This document shows, one piece after another, positions 33,597 through 45,100 of a stretch of 64,000 nt of DNA (position 1 is its first letter; each line of letters opens with the position of its first letter). The position numbers were made by a program, and so were the translations under genes. The notes below the pieces were generated by a model. The model was given only the letters and a program-made list of their open reading frames with translations. It was not told where the DNA came from and did not search any database. Source of the DNA: Viscum album (taxonomy: Eukaryota; Streptophyta; Magnoliopsida; Santalales; Viscaceae); the NCBI GenBank assembly GCA_963277665.1, contig OY728122.1:1542516868-1542580867 (forward strand), written 5' to 3'.

Positions 33597-35644
33597 TGTA
33601 AGAACCCAAATCTTCATTTTAGGTGTGGATCTTGAATTCTGGTAGTTTTGAGAAAAAGGAAGAAATGATAATTTTCTAAGTACACGTCGTGTACTTAACA
33701 GTACACACCGTGTACCTGGGTACTACGTACAGATGCATACTGGACATGTAAAGGATAAGTACATGGATAAGTAGGTGACCTGGAAGAATGCCTAAAGTGG
33801 GATCCAGTTGAGGCAAATACACGGCATGTACATTAAATGAAGATTCCATGTAATTTTCTTTTTATTTGATAAACTAGTGCGGGGTCACATCTCATCCTCA
33901 GAAACGTCTTCTTCTTCCATCAGTTCATACAGGAGAGAGCCAGAATGACTGTGTACATTGATCCCCTCCCAATTCTATGTTTGGGCTCTAATTGAGACTT
34001 CGTTGGATGTGTTGGAATCCCACTAGTGATTTCTCAATTCCTCTAGGTCATTTCTTCCTAATTCTTCGTCTCTCATGAGTTATCATGGGATGATCGATTT
34101 TACCCTTTTTGTAGATCTACATCGTTTTAGTCTGATTCAAGGCTCGGTGTTCAAGAGTATTGATCGTGAGATATTAAAGTAGGTGGTTTGTGCCTTTCAT
34201 GGTTTGTCTTTGCATTATATATGTTAAAGGTGTCACATACCCATGTTTGGGGTATTGATTGATTGGGAAATTAACCCCATTATTTACCTTCTAGGGATTA
34301 ATTGATTAAAAAGGGGGTTGTTTCATATGCAGAAGGTTAGATGCCTTGTTTATGAGACACTCCATAGTTGTGTTTCCCAAGTTTGACTATTTGTGGTCGT
34401 TTTGCATCGATTTCCTATGAGGCGTACCTTGTTTCTTTTCCTTGAGTTATTGAGGATGGAATTTGATTGATTATATGAATTTCATGTGTTATTTTTGTGA
34501 ATGTTATCCATGTAGTAGTTATATATTACATGTGCTACCTTGTTATGATATGCATGTTGTTTTTTCAATGGACCCTAAGAGCCTTGGACCCGGAAAATTG
34601 TGGGGGTTTCCATGTTTATTACATAAGACCATGAGAGCCTTGGTGTAGACTTTGACCTAGGGGGTATTGACCGTGAGAGCTACTTGGAGGTCATTTATAA
34701 GTTATTGATGCCATGTTTACCCAAGGGTATTGACCATTAGAGATTCCAAGGTGGTTATTTTTAAATTATTAGTGCTATGTTGAACCAAAGGTGTAATACC
34801 GTGGGAGATTTCTCATCGGGTTGTTTATTAATTATTGAATTATTGTGGCAAGTATGCAAAGCCAAAGCACAAGCTTGGACTCGGTCTTACTTATTTGTTT
34901 AGATGGTATTCTAAGATGTATATTGTTACAATTACATAGGGGATACATAGCATAGGATATATCCCAGGGTTTACATGATTCAAATGATGAACAATAAAAT
35001 TAAATGAATGCAATTGAAAACTGTATAATTGTTTACTTTTGAGTACTTCCTAGTTTATTGCTTTATTTCTGCATATTACCTACTATATACTTTCACTGAA
35101 AGTTATGCACAGATCTTTTGGTGGTTTCCTACTAGGATTCATCTCACATCCTATTTGGGTCATTCTTTTGGACCCAAAAAGATTATATGGTTATAGGTAT
35201 AGATATGGGCAAGACCCCTTCATCATCAGGTACTTGATTGTTGTTGGAGCTCGAGAGCATGGGACCAAGCTGAGGCTTTCGATGGTGCTGGTGTTTACTT
35301 TTTTCTGTTGTTCTTTGGTTTTGTATTTTTTTTCCAACATTGTGACTTGTTTGGTTTCTTTCCAAGACACATGTGACATGCATCATTTATATATACTCCA
35401 ATTTTTATATTCCTATCAGTCTTATATTGTTTACTTCATTGTTAGTAATACTACTTCCAATATTGTTTTATATTTAGATTTGGTTGTGTATAATCTTCCA
35501 ATGAAGGCATAATTTCCCAAAATTTATTACATAAGCCCCCACTGCTAGTCGGTTTCCTTTGGCATTCGGAGAAATGCGCTTGAGGTTATGTGACCAACCA
35601 GGTTTGGGGCACCTTTGGGCGGTACTTGGATTGAATATGTTACA
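33597..35644 (+). repeat. Element A 5' LTR (2048 bp)
   Basis: Its termini form a short inverted repeat: tgtaagaaccc at the start and atgttaca at the end, followed three bases later by the primer site. The first 280 bases contain acacgtcgtgtac and accgtgtac motifs related to the leader repeat. A donor-like aaagtaggtgg lies at 34176. The 135-codon frame at 35105-35512 lies wholly in the LTR and shows no known domain. Confidence 0.75.
34176..34186 (+). promoter_or_regulatory. Splice-donor-like site in element A LTR
   Basis: aaagtaggtggtttg strongly resembles the T LTR site (aaggtaggtggtttc), although the two LTRs are otherwise not obviously alignable. Confidence 0.35.
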
Positions 35645-35647
35645 AAG

Positions 35648-35659
35648 TGGTATCAAAGG
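35648..35659 (+). other. Primer binding site of element A
   Basis: tggtatcaaagg, three bases past the LTR end, matches TGGTATCAGAGC at 10 of 12 positions. Confidence 0.8.
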
Positions 35660-37026
35660 AGTTATTTTCTGCTTTGCCTTACTGTTTGGAGCCTATAAAC
35701 TGAGATAGGGGAAGTTGGTAATGAGTTATGCCCAGGAGTAGCTAACCCATGTATAGGCAAAATCCAAGTTACCTCGAATATAGTAATTTTTCTGATTTTT
35801 TAATTATTACAGTTGATTTGATTTCACTATTGGGTGACGTACTTGTTTTGTTCTATTATTATTGATATCATTGTGGTTCCATTTCTTTTTCAACCCAATG
35901 AGATGAGGGTATGTCATCTCATGCATCATATAGGAACTTTCTAAAGATCGCATATCATATATTTTTTTCATGCCATTTAGGATGCATTACTAATTGTATG
36001 TTGTTGTGATATATGTTGTTTTATATATTCTTGTTGTTGTGACAGATGTTGTGATAGAATACCTACCATTTGGATAGGGTATTGATAATTGTAAAGTTGA
36101 ATTTGGATAGATTCCAAACTTTGGTCCCTAAGTTGTTATGGGCCCTCTTGGATAAGAATTTGGTTTATCATGTTTAAACTTTAATCGAATTTGGTCAAGT
36201 TATGATGTGAAAAAGGATGCCAAACTTTGATTTGAGGGGAGTATGGGATCCCACAGGTCATAATTTTTCATGCCTTCGACAAAGTATTATGTTTTTAAGG
36301 GTTACAGAGAAGTTTCAAAGGCTTACTGTCCAAAAACCTAGACAACACGGCATGTGGGGTTATGAACATGCACCATGTTTTCTTATATTTAGTAATAATG
36401 ACTTTTCTTAAGTACACACTATATAATGGGAGTAAATGTCATGTAGTACTTAACCGTGTGACTAACTGTGTGAGAAGAGACACGGGGTTTGGAAACTTTT
36501 GGTAGAACACATCGTGTCTAGATTGTACATGTCGTGTAATAAAGAACTGTGTATCCAACCGTGTGACCAACGACACGGGTGGATGGAACTTGTATTATAC
36601 ATGTCGTGTCTCATTTATACATGTCATGTAGTTATGAACTGTGTATTAGGTCATGTGACCAACAACATGGGTAGATGGGAATTAACTAGTACACGTCATA
36701 TCTAGGGTGAACATGTCGTGTATTGGTACACCAGCAGAACCGTGTGGTTTGAGCTATGTATAAGTACTTGGGTAGGAGGGAAAATTCTAGTACACTTCAT
36801 GTCATAGGAGGAACGCACTGTGTGTAGGGGTGTTACATAACCAAGATTGGCATAGGTACACTCCCATGTTAAGGCTTAAAGGGAACATGTTGAGTGATAG
36901 TTATACAAACCGTGTAACCCTATTTTGTAAAACTTGAATTTTTTCCTTCTCATACTCCATTCTTGAACTTATAAGTTATTTTCCTTGATAATATTGAACC
37001 TAGGTGTGCACTAGACCTAACAAAGT
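35660..37026 (+). other. Element A leader (non-coding)
   Basis: About 1.37 kb separates the primer site from the first gag-like sequence. Short open frames at 36217-36411 and 36499-36705 show no domain, and the second lies inside the tandem repeat. Nothing else is recognised. Confidence 0.5.
36420..36880. repeat. 92-bp tandem repeat with acatgtcgtgt motifs
   Basis: The phrase tcgtgtct and its variants occur at 36512, 36604 and 36696 with exact 92-bp spacing. Degenerate units lie before (36420) and after (36788). Each unit carries acatgtcgtgta, an accgtgtgacc phrase and a gacacgggtgg phrase. Confidence 0.85.
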
Positions 37027-37450
37027 CATGCTTCCATGATGTCCTCTAGTTGTACTCCAGGTGAAGAGCGATGACCAGAAACCAGAAATTATAGATCATG
37101 GACTACCAGTAGATCCTCCCATTGTGCCCATCTTGGAACCAGCTGTTATACAAGAGGTAGGTGTTGATGCATAGTTCCATGAAGTCTTCATGAGGATGAT
37201 GAAAACTTTCAAGGGAGAAACACATCCTTCCTCAACTGTGGCAGTGTTGTTGCGGTGATTCCATTAGTAGGTATGTATCTACAGGTTTCCAGGTGAGGTG
37301 CTTCCAGTGTGAGAAGAGTGTGAATACGATACCTCAGTGCCCGAGAGGCCCAATTGAGTGTCGATATTACGGCAAGATGGGTAATCTTTAGTGTTTTTTC
37401 CAGTTTTTATCACCAGGAGAGAGTGAGAGGGGATCAGTTATGAATCCATG
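37027..37450 (+). pseudogene. Element A gag remnant (internally deleted)
   Basis: Near 37110-37230 shifting frames read VPILEPAVIQEVGVDA and MMKTFKGETHP, like the N-terminal part of a chromovirus gag before the capsid. Near 37290-37390 a Cys-containing segment with PRGPIECRYYGKMGN is a decayed zinc knuckle. The capsid between them is missing: only about 0.3 kb is present where more than 0.7 kb is usual. The gag therefore has an internal deletion and stops. Confidence 0.5.
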
Positions 37451-37689
37451 TTTAGGAGCAGGACCACCAGTTTCTCCTCAGTCGGGGAACTGAAGTTCAT
37501 CAATCTTTTCAGGATGAAGATGTGGTTGTGGTCGTGGTAGCCATACCGCAGGTTTTCAAGGACAGCAGGGTGGATCAACTCCAGGTACTCAGGCAGGGTC
37601 ACAGGCAGGGTCACAGCGCCACGCTATAGGTTATACTTTTGCGATGAAGCAAACCCAGCAGGAGTAGGATCTGGGACCCTCTAAAGTTA

Positions 37690-37990
37690 GAGGTATGATT
37701 ATAGTTGCCTCAGTTTTAGATTCTGTAATTTTCGATATAGGGGCATCCAATATTTTTTTATATGTTTCCATTATGGATAGACTTGGGCTTTATATCTTTA
37801 CATCCGAAGATTTTATGATGCTAGACACTCTATTGGGGATTAGGATGCCTAGTGTATGCCAGTGCAAGGAGTTCCCTCTTGAGGTCTGTGGGTGTCACTT
37901 CTTATGGGACCTATATGTATTAGAGATGATATGCTTCGATGTCATTCTCAGAATAGACTGGTTAGTCTCCTTTTAGGCCTTTTTTGACTG
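37690..37990 (+). pseudogene. Element A protease relic
   Basis: The frame 37695-37976 contains SVIFDIGASNIFL, the DTGAS active-site box with Thr changed to Ile. It ends FDVILRIDWLVSF, matching FDVILGMDWL at the end of the Ty3/gypsy protease domain. Spacing between the two (about 65 residues) is normal. The altered active site and the stop at 37976 make it inactive. Confidence 0.7.
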
Positions 37991-38093
37991 TTATCACCAC
38001 AAGGTGAGTTTCACGTCACCAGAGGGAGGGTATTTTCTACAAAAGGGTGAATGGGATGTCTAGGAAAGTAGAGATGGACCTGAGAACCATGGG

Positions 38094-38890
38094 TTGGGAG
38101 GAATTACAGCCCATATTTCTAGTTTTTATCTGGATGACTTGGGGACTACACAGATCGACTTTCCCCTAGTGGTGGATCGTTTCAGATATGTCTTTTCAGA
38201 TGACTTTTTAGGTTTACCTATGGATCATGAGGTAGATTTATCTATTGAGCTTGTTCCAAGAGTGGCACTAGTGTCCATTCCTCCTTATAAGATGGCTACA
38301 TCAGATTTACAGGAGCTCAAGAAGCAGTTAGAGGAGTTTCAAGTGAAGGGTTTCATCCAAACTAGTAATTCTTCTTGGGGTTCCCCAAACCTTTTTGAAA
38401 AGAAGGTGGATGGTACCCTCAGGCTTTGTGTGGATTATCAAAAGTTGAACCAGTTAACAAAAAAGAATTGATATCCCTTTCCAAGAATTTATGATCTCTT
38501 TGATCATCTTCAAGGAGCCTAGGTGTTCTTGAAGATTGAATTGATATATGGTTATCATTAGTTATGTGTTATACCATTATATATTACTCTTATAGAATTT
38601 CAGAACATTTATGGTCTATACGAGTATTTGGTTATGTCGTTCGGTCTCATGAACATGCTAGAAGTTTTCATGGCACTAATGAACCCACTGTTCTATCCTT
38701 ACTTGGATTCTTTTGTGGTAGTTTTCATGGATGATATCTTTGTGTACTATCACACTCGACACGACCATCCCATCCATATTGAGATCATATTGAGTACACT
38801 AAGAGAGCATCAGTTATATGCTAAGATCTCAAAGTGGCACTTTTTGGATGGACCATATTCACTTCTTAGGTCATGCTATCATAGAGATAG
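38094..38890 (+). pseudogene. Element A reverse transcriptase relic
   Basis: The frame 38094-38471 covers the RT N-terminal region: [48 protein letters not shown] and [16 protein letters not shown], all in usual order. After a stop at 38471, 38628-38912 continues with the palm, including DSFVVVFMDDIFVY with both catalytic Asp codons at 38730-38735. A frameshift near 38850 moves to the frame with HFLGHAI. The order and catalytic box are intact, but three or more lesions break the gene. Confidence 0.8.
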
Positions 38891-39510
38891 GAGTATCAGT
38901 AGAACCAGATAAAGTGAGATCATTAGTTTCTTGGGATCATCCAAAAAACATCTTTAAGGTATGGAGTTTTCTGGGGATGGTTGGTTACTACAGGTTCTTT
39001 ATAAAATACTCTTCATGCTTATTAGCTCCATTGTTGGGCCTGACTAAGAATGGTGAAACATACTTGGGGATAAATTCCTTCAATTCAGCCTTACAAAAGT
39101 TGAAAGGAATATTGACTTCATCACTGATACTAATTTTTCTAGTGTCGGGAAATAGTTGCATCGTTTACTGCAGTTCATCTAGTATTGGTATGGGAGTAGT
39201 TATTATGAAAGGGGAAGGAGTTTTTGTGTGTGGGTATCAAAAGTTGAGGCCATATGATATGAATTAACTGATGCATGATCTCGAATTAGAGAAAGTTTTT
39301 CATACCTTACATTGTTAAAGACATTATATTTTGCGAGATAATTTTGTGGTATATACTGACCACAAAATCCTCAAATATATCTTTACTCAGCATGATCTGA
39401 ATTTGAGATAGTGAAGGTGGGTTGAGTACCTATAGTCTTTTGACTTTGATCTTTCCTATACACTTGGGAAACGCAATGAAGTGGCTGATGTGTTGAGCAG
39501 TAGGACTAAG
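38890..39510 (+). pseudogene. Element A RT connection and RNase H relic
   Basis: 38818-39267 continues with VWSFLGMVGYYRFFIKYSS (the SFLGLAGYYRRFI connection motif) and ILTSSLILIFLVSG, where the RNase H DAS motif reads SSSSIGMG. Beyond a stop come LELEKVFHTL, VVYTDHKILKYIFTQ with the catalytic Asp of TDHKSL, and GKRNEVADVLS, the ADALSR end. Stops and frameshifts at 39268, about 39318 and 39411-39435 break it. Confidence 0.7.
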
Positions 39511-40305
39511 ATACAAGCAGTTTTGGAGGCCAGTAGGGAGTGGAAGCTTATGGATCTATTCTTTGAGATGAATTTGGAGGTGCACAATAGAAAAGGGAAT
39601 ATATTTCTTTATTTTACAGATATTACCCCTACTCTATTGGATCAAGTGCGAATGAGGCAGCTATCAGATTCTGAAGGCCTAGTCCTACAGGAGAGTGTGT
39701 CAAGCAAGAACCCTACTCCTAGGTGAATCATAGGCAATGATGAGATCTTGCATTTTCATGGATGCGTATGGGTTTCAGTAGACATACATGAGGATTTGGT
39801 GAAATATTTTCATTCCTCGGTTTGGGTAGTTCATCCTGGTATCACCAAGATGTATCGAGAGCTACAACGTTAGTATTGGTGTCTAGGTATAAAGAGGGAT
39901 GTAGCTAGTTTTGTTATGAGATGTTTCATATGTCTGCATGTGAAGGAGGAACATTAGCGACCAGTAGGGCTTTTACAGTAGTTACCCATTCCCAAGTGGA
40001 AGTGAAATGATGTCACGATGGATTTCTTGATGGGTTTACCAAGGTCAGCATGAGGTAATGGTGAAGTTTGGGTTGTTATCGATAGACTCAAAAAGGTTGC
40101 ACACTTCTTCCCGATTAAAGAAAACTTCTATGTTGATGAGCTTGAAAGGTTGTACATCTGAGAGATTTTATGTATTCATGGGTTTATTCACTCTATAATT
40201 TCAGAAAGGGGTGCTCAGTTTACTTCCCATGTCTGGCAGGGACTATAGAGGGCTTTGGGTACATAAGTACTTTTGAGTACAACTTACCATATATAGATAG
40301 ATGGT
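39510..40305 (+). pseudogene. Element A integrase relic, cut by element D
   Basis: The spacer runs from about 39500 (one open stretch to 39726). The zinc-binding region follows with HPGITKMYRELQR and CFICLHVK. The catalytic core then has TMDFLMGLPRSA, VWVVIDRLKKVAHFFPI, SIISERGAQFTS (the second catalytic Asp reads Glu) and LLSTTYH. The sequence follows the expected core through a Q-T-D-G region, each codon recognisable at 40291-40305, then stops abruptly at the start of the D LTR. At least six stops occur. Confidence 0.75.
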
Positions 40306-41964
40306 TGATAAAACACAGTATTATTGAATATTTTATTGATAATAATGAAATGATTTCCTAACATTGTGCTAAATATGTTAATATATAGAATATTTGGGAT
40401 ATGATCATTCATTTGAAAATTTGATGTAAATTCCATTTTTACCCTATTAAAATTCACTGTAGTATTTCGAGAAAAAATATTTTTTTGTAAAATATTTTGA
40501 ATCAAAAATTTGTAAATTTGTTCCTGACTTAATGAGATACAAATTCTTTTAAGGAAATAGTAGCTAGATCATGCATTTGTGTGGAGTAAATTGACCATTA
40601 AGACAAAGTTGGACTGAACTATCCATATTGGACATCACATCACCATTTGGGCCTTATCTTCTTCATCCGGGCTTGGATTAGGTCCAATTTTGGAGGGAAG
40701 CTCGGGTACATGATATTGCATAAATAGAATCGCTATATGGCCATCCAATGTATGCGTTTTCGAGCTCAACTATTGGTAAAAGTGGGATTGAAAAAATTGG
40801 CCGAATTCCCCTTTCACACTTAAAAAAAGTCTTGTAACCCTAGCCCTCCCAAACTCTATTTAAAGAATATTTTCACTCATTGGGAGGGTTGGTAGAAGAA
40901 TTGGGAAGGTTTGGATGAAATGGTTTCTCTTAGGAGCACCTCACAACTCTTGGAAGAGGTAAGGACTTGTGAAAACATATCTTCCAAGAAGGCTCTCCTC
41001 TCCCCCTTCCTCTTTGTATTTCTTTACTATCATTCTTGTATCTTGAATTTTTATTCAATTAATATTCTGTGTTTTTTCCTTTTCATCTTCTTATTTTTCT
41101 TCTTGGGATGGAATAAAAGAGTAGAGATGATATTGGGTGTTCCCCTTTCAATCAATTGCATATGCAAAACGACTCCATGATGACCAAAACACCCATGGAA
41201 GAGTGATTTCATTCATAGTTGATCTAATCCCTGATCCCTTCATCTATTTATTTTGAATCCATAAACATACTGTAATTCACAAATTATGATCAATTAATTG
41301 ATTTTTAATTTCTATGTTACTCAATCTACTTGCACTTGACTACGTGGTTGGGCGTGTGTAAATCGTATGAGTGAAACTTTATTCCCAAAATCCATTCAAC
41401 TTGGGATAGAATTGAAGGGTTCAAGTCTCATCCCAACACACAATTACTTCTTAAATCATGGGAGGAGATGCTTCTATAACTGAAAATTTATCATAAGTTG
41501 GATTTTGGATGATAATCAAAGAAGGATGCTATGATTGGAAGTCCAAAAGTTGACCTAAGGCTCGCTTTTTCAATATTTGTAGTCACGTTAATTTCCATAG
41601 GGTTCGAGGGTTGACAAGGTTAGAGGCTCATAATTGAAATAATTATAATCATATGGGATAATGATAAATTAATGATGAAGGGGGTGTATTAGATCGACTA
41701 TGTCTTCTCATATAAGTGTTTTTTAAAGAAATTGTGCCTTCAATTGTTCCTTCTCGTTTGTTGTGTAGTCTATTGTCTGAGAGTCACTAAACCAAAACCT
41801 CCCAACTTGTGCGTCATTTGTTTTCAATTATTTTTAGTTTAATTTAATTCTATTAAAAGTTGTTTAATTCACTTCCTCCTTGAGATAACTACCTAGGCCA
41901 TCCACTATGCTGCATATAGTAAAATTAGAAATATTTTTGAGAGTGTGTGTGACAACATTCATCA
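40306..41964 (+). repeat. Element D 5' LTR (about 1659 bp)
   Basis: It starts tgataaaac, just after recognisable element A integrase sequence, and ends cattcatca, giving a TGAT...ATCA inverted terminus. The primer site follows three bases later. The other LTR is outside the window, so the start is inferred from the interrupted integrase and the terminal symmetry. Confidence 0.6.
40857..40864 (+). promoter_or_regulatory. TATA-like box in element D LTR
   Basis: tatttaaa lies after a ccctagccctccc phrase and upstream of a G/A-rich leader. A second candidate, gcataaatag, occurs near 40720. Confidence 0.3.
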
Positions 41965-41967
41965 AAT

Positions 41968-41985
41968 TGGTGTCGTTGCTGGGGA
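41968..41985 (+). other. Primer binding site of element D (Asp tRNA type)
   Basis: tggtgtcgttgctgggga matches TGGCGCCGTTGCCGGGGA, the usual Athila-type site, with three changes. All three are C to T transitions, two of them consistent with decay of methylated cytosines. Confidence 0.85.
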
Positions 41986-42010
41986 GTAAAGTGTTTTATT
42001 CAACCAATTT

Positions 42011-42020
42011 TAGGTAAGTT
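42011..42020 (+). promoter_or_regulatory. Strong splice-donor-like site in D leader
   Basis: taggtaagtt gives AG/GTAAGT, an exact plant donor consensus, 26 bp after the primer site. Confidence 0.4.
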
Positions 42021-42171
42021 ATTTATTCTTGTTTCTTATTTTCTTTCTTTTCTTCTCCTCCATTTTATTTTCATTTCTTTCTTCTCCATCAGTTTTTTTT
42101 CTTTTTTAGACCATCAATTGAAACCTCATTTAATGATATTGGCATCCACTTATTTTTGTTTGTATCTTTTC

Positions 42172-43940
42172 TATGATTTATGAAATGATCACATACTGAG
42201 GATCTCCTTGATCTAGAACCCAAGATTGAGTGTAGCCTTAGGGATCAAATCAGAAAATCACGGTCTACAGGAAGTGTCAACATTTACCCAACTGGGGATT
42301 TCCTCCACTCTAGGAATTTTGAAATTGGAAACTCTTCTAAAAAATATTAAAAAAGATAAAATGGATGAAAATAACAAAAATGAACTCAATGGGACTATTC
42401 GAGAGTTGGTTTCACTATACATTAATTATTAACCTACATGCATTTCATATCCAACTATTGAATCATACTTTGAACTAAAATCAGGGTTAATTCACATTCT
42501 TCCAAAATTTTATGGTTTATCTGGTGAGGATCCAAACAAACATTTAAATGAATTCAATGTGGTGTTCTCAACAATGAAACCAAGAAATGTCTCTAAAGAT
42601 CAAATAAAACATAGGTAAATTCCATTCTCACTTGATGGAACTACTAAGGATTGGGTGTATTATTTATATCCTAAAGATGTGACATGTTAGAATGATTTGA
42701 AATGTCTTTTCTTACATAGATTTTTTCCAGCATCAAGGATGACTTCCATTCGAAATAATATCATAGAGATCAAGCAGCCACATGGGGAGTCAATGTATGA
42801 GTAGTGGGAGAGATTCAAGAAGTTTTCTACAAGCTGCTCGCATAACCAAATTAGGGAGCAACTCCTCATCCATTACTTCTATGAAGTAATCACACCTATG
42901 GAGAGAATCATGGTGGATGACATAGCTAGAGGATCAAAGGTGGAAAAGACACCAATAGCTTCATGATCATTAATTGATAAGATGACCCAAAACTTCCAAC
43001 AATTTGGCAATCGAGGTATACGACATGTTAGGTAAGTACATCAAGTAAGTCCTTATTCTCTTGAAAATAATTTAATTGATACCAATTTGGAAGGATTGAA
43101 CACTATAGTGAGGCAAATTTATTTGTCTCAAAAGACATCCCAACCCCCTCCTTCAATTCCTTGTGGAATTTTCACCAAGACAAGCCACCCAACTGACGGT
43201 TTCCCCCAACTACAAGAAATAGAAGATTGTGAAGCACTGTTTCCTAGGAGACCATATCAGTAACAACAACAACCATATCCCAAAAATAAGTTTGATTCCT
43301 TTGCTACAACATACAACCCAGGGTGGAAGGATCAATTGAACATGAGGTATGCCTCTGGACAATAACAAAGGCCCCCCTTTCAACAGAACTTCTCGCAGCC
43401 TTAGCCTTACCATTAGGGTTTCCAATAACCCTAAAGGAGATTTTAATCCCAAGAATCAACAAGCCAGAAACAAGGGACTTCTAAACCAAAGGTAGATTAT
43501 AATACTGATGATCTTTTGAAACAAATTGTTCTTAATCAATAGAATGAGTTGAAGAGTCAAGGTTCAGAGCTGAGGAATTTGAGGACTCAAATGAGCCAGA
43601 TTGCCACTGCCCTCTATGAACTTGTAAGTATTAATTCTAGAAATATACCTTCCCAACCTACTCCAAATCCAAAGGTAAATTTCATTTCCATTACATTTAG
43701 AAGTGGGAAGAAAATGAAAGATACTTCCACACCCACCATTCCACCGGGATTCACCTCAACTTCGGAGAAGCTCCATTTAAGACGAACTGAAGAGAAACAA
43801 AAGGAGAAAGATAAAGGTAAGAAAAAGATTGATGATGTTTTTCTTAAAACCCTTCCCTTTCCAAATAGGGTTGCACAAACCAAGAAGATGGCAAAGAAGG
43901 AGATGCAAAAAAGAGGTTCTGGACACATTAAAGCATGTGG
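42172..43940 (+). pseudogene. Element D gag relic
   Basis: From 42480 the capsid domain reads ILPKFYGLSGEDPNKHLNEF, STMKPRN, IPFSLDGTTKDWVYYL, HRFFPASRMTSIRNNIIEI, WERFKKFSTSCSHNQI and LIHYFYEVITPMERIMVD. This is the diagnostic block order of Athila-type gag, with in-frame stops at a few places. The C-terminal part (43549-43962) has LRTQMSQIATAL, PSQPTPNPK and TFRSGKK (the ITLRSGK motif), then a Lys-rich stretch. A frameshift near 43900 moves into the protease-linker frame. This is one of the best preserved gags of the window but still has about ten lesions. Confidence 0.8.
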
Positions 43941-44540
43941 AGATCAACATACCTCTACTTGAAGCCATTAAAAAAATCCAAAGGTATGTGAAATTATTAA
44001 GAGAACTTTGCACCAGTCGAAGTGGATTCAAGGGAAATGAGAGGATCAATCTTGGAAGGAATGTGTCAGCAGTCATTACACTAACTCTAGAAATTCAAAC
44101 ACAGTGCAAGGATCGGGGGACATTCACTATCTCATGCACTATAGCAGAGTTGAACTTTTATGATGCTCTTTTTGATTTAGGAGATTCCAACAATGTGATA
44201 CCTCACTTTGTATTCTATTCTTTATAGGTTGGTGAGTTTAAGCCAATTAGAGTAGTGGTGGAGTTGGTGAATAGAGCTATGGAATATCCAGTGGGACTCC
44301 TTGAGTATGTACTTGTTTGGGTAAGATACATGAGCTTTCCAACATATTTCTATATGCTTATCATGGAGGATGATATGGTAAGTTCTCATTCTCCCATTAT
44401 CTTAGGTAGACCCTTCCTAAAAACTAAAAAAACTATCATAAATGTCAATGAGGGTACACTTTCCATAGAGTTTGGGTATGAAGTTGTGATATTTAATGTT
44501 ATGGAATATATGAAGTACCCCTCAGAGGACTATTTTTTAT
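43900..44540 (+). pseudogene. Element D protease and upstream linker
   Basis: 43829-44227 contains NIPLLEAIKKIQRYVKLLREL, the conserved linker at the Athila gag-protease junction, then TISCTIAELNFYDALFDLGDSNNVIP. The last part holds the DLGAS active-site motif with Ala changed to Asp. After a stop, 44255-44641 continues with a LVNRAMEYPVGLLEYVLV block and SPIILGRPFLKTKKTIINVNEGTLS, the LGRPFL flap-end region. Order and spacing are normal for the family. The altered active site and the stop make it inactive. Confidence 0.75.
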
Positions 44541-45100
44541 TTGTTATCTCCCATTTTGAACCACCAAATAAAAACCCCAGGGAATTTTATTTTCTTATCC
44601 TTAGGGAGATTATGAGTATTGGTTCTAGTTTAATGTCTTAGATTACTTCCATGCCTATTTATAATGAATAATACACTCTTAGATTTGATTTTGAAATGGA
44701 TTAATATTCTGATTTTGATCATGTGAACTTTGATTATGTAATGGATGTTGAGTATGCCGATGAATTTGATGCTTTATTCTCTAATTTTGATGATCTATAT
44801 TCTGATACTGATGTTCATTGTTCACATATTTTAGTTCTATCAATTTATCCATCCATACAGCACCACCCACATTGGAACTAAATCCATTACCACCAAATCT
44901 AAAATACTCATACTTCTTAAGTGATGAGAAATTACCTATTATAATTGTTAAAAATATCCCTTTTGAACATGAAGAAAACTTTTGAATATTTTGAGGGAGA
45001 ACATCAGGGAAATTTGGTGGACCTTGGCAGACATATCAGGTATTAACTCCTCCATTTTCAAGCATATGATTATTTTGGAGGATGAGAATAAATTGGTTAG
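44541..45100 (+). other. Element D protease-RT linker
   Basis: The sequence continues the pol region with acidic, low-complexity coding traces (repeated gat/gaa codons near 44700-44820) and stops. No domain motif is visible. By position it is the poorly conserved linker of Athila-type pol. Confidence 0.45.

Larger units (their letters stand above)
33597..40305 (+). mobile_element. Element A: Ty3/gypsy chromovirus-like copy, 3' part displaced
   Basis: The order is 5' LTR (33597-35644), primer site, long leader with a 92-bp tandem repeat, remnant gag, protease, RT, RNase H and integrase. Integrase is cut in its catalytic core at about 40305 by element D. The remainder and the 3' LTR must lie beyond the window if still present. 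It inserted into the M2 5' LTR, so it is younger than M2. The pol sequence belongs to the Del/Tekay-CRM type with initiator Met primer. Frequent stops show that it is defective. Confidence 0.75.

Noticed and set aside
35105..35512. 135-codon open frame as a gene
   Set aside because: It lies wholly inside the element A LTR, is hydrophobic and T-rich without a domain, and overlaps equally open frames on the other strand.
35648..35659. tRNA gene near the primer sites
   Set aside because: Only the short complement of the tRNA 3' end is present. No cloverleaf can be formed from the flanks here or at 13874, 19672, 33129, 41968 and 50096.
43614..44076. Minus-strand frames of 99-104 codons over element D gag
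   Set aside because: They are antisense to recognisable gag and protease motifs and are shadows of the plus-strand gene.
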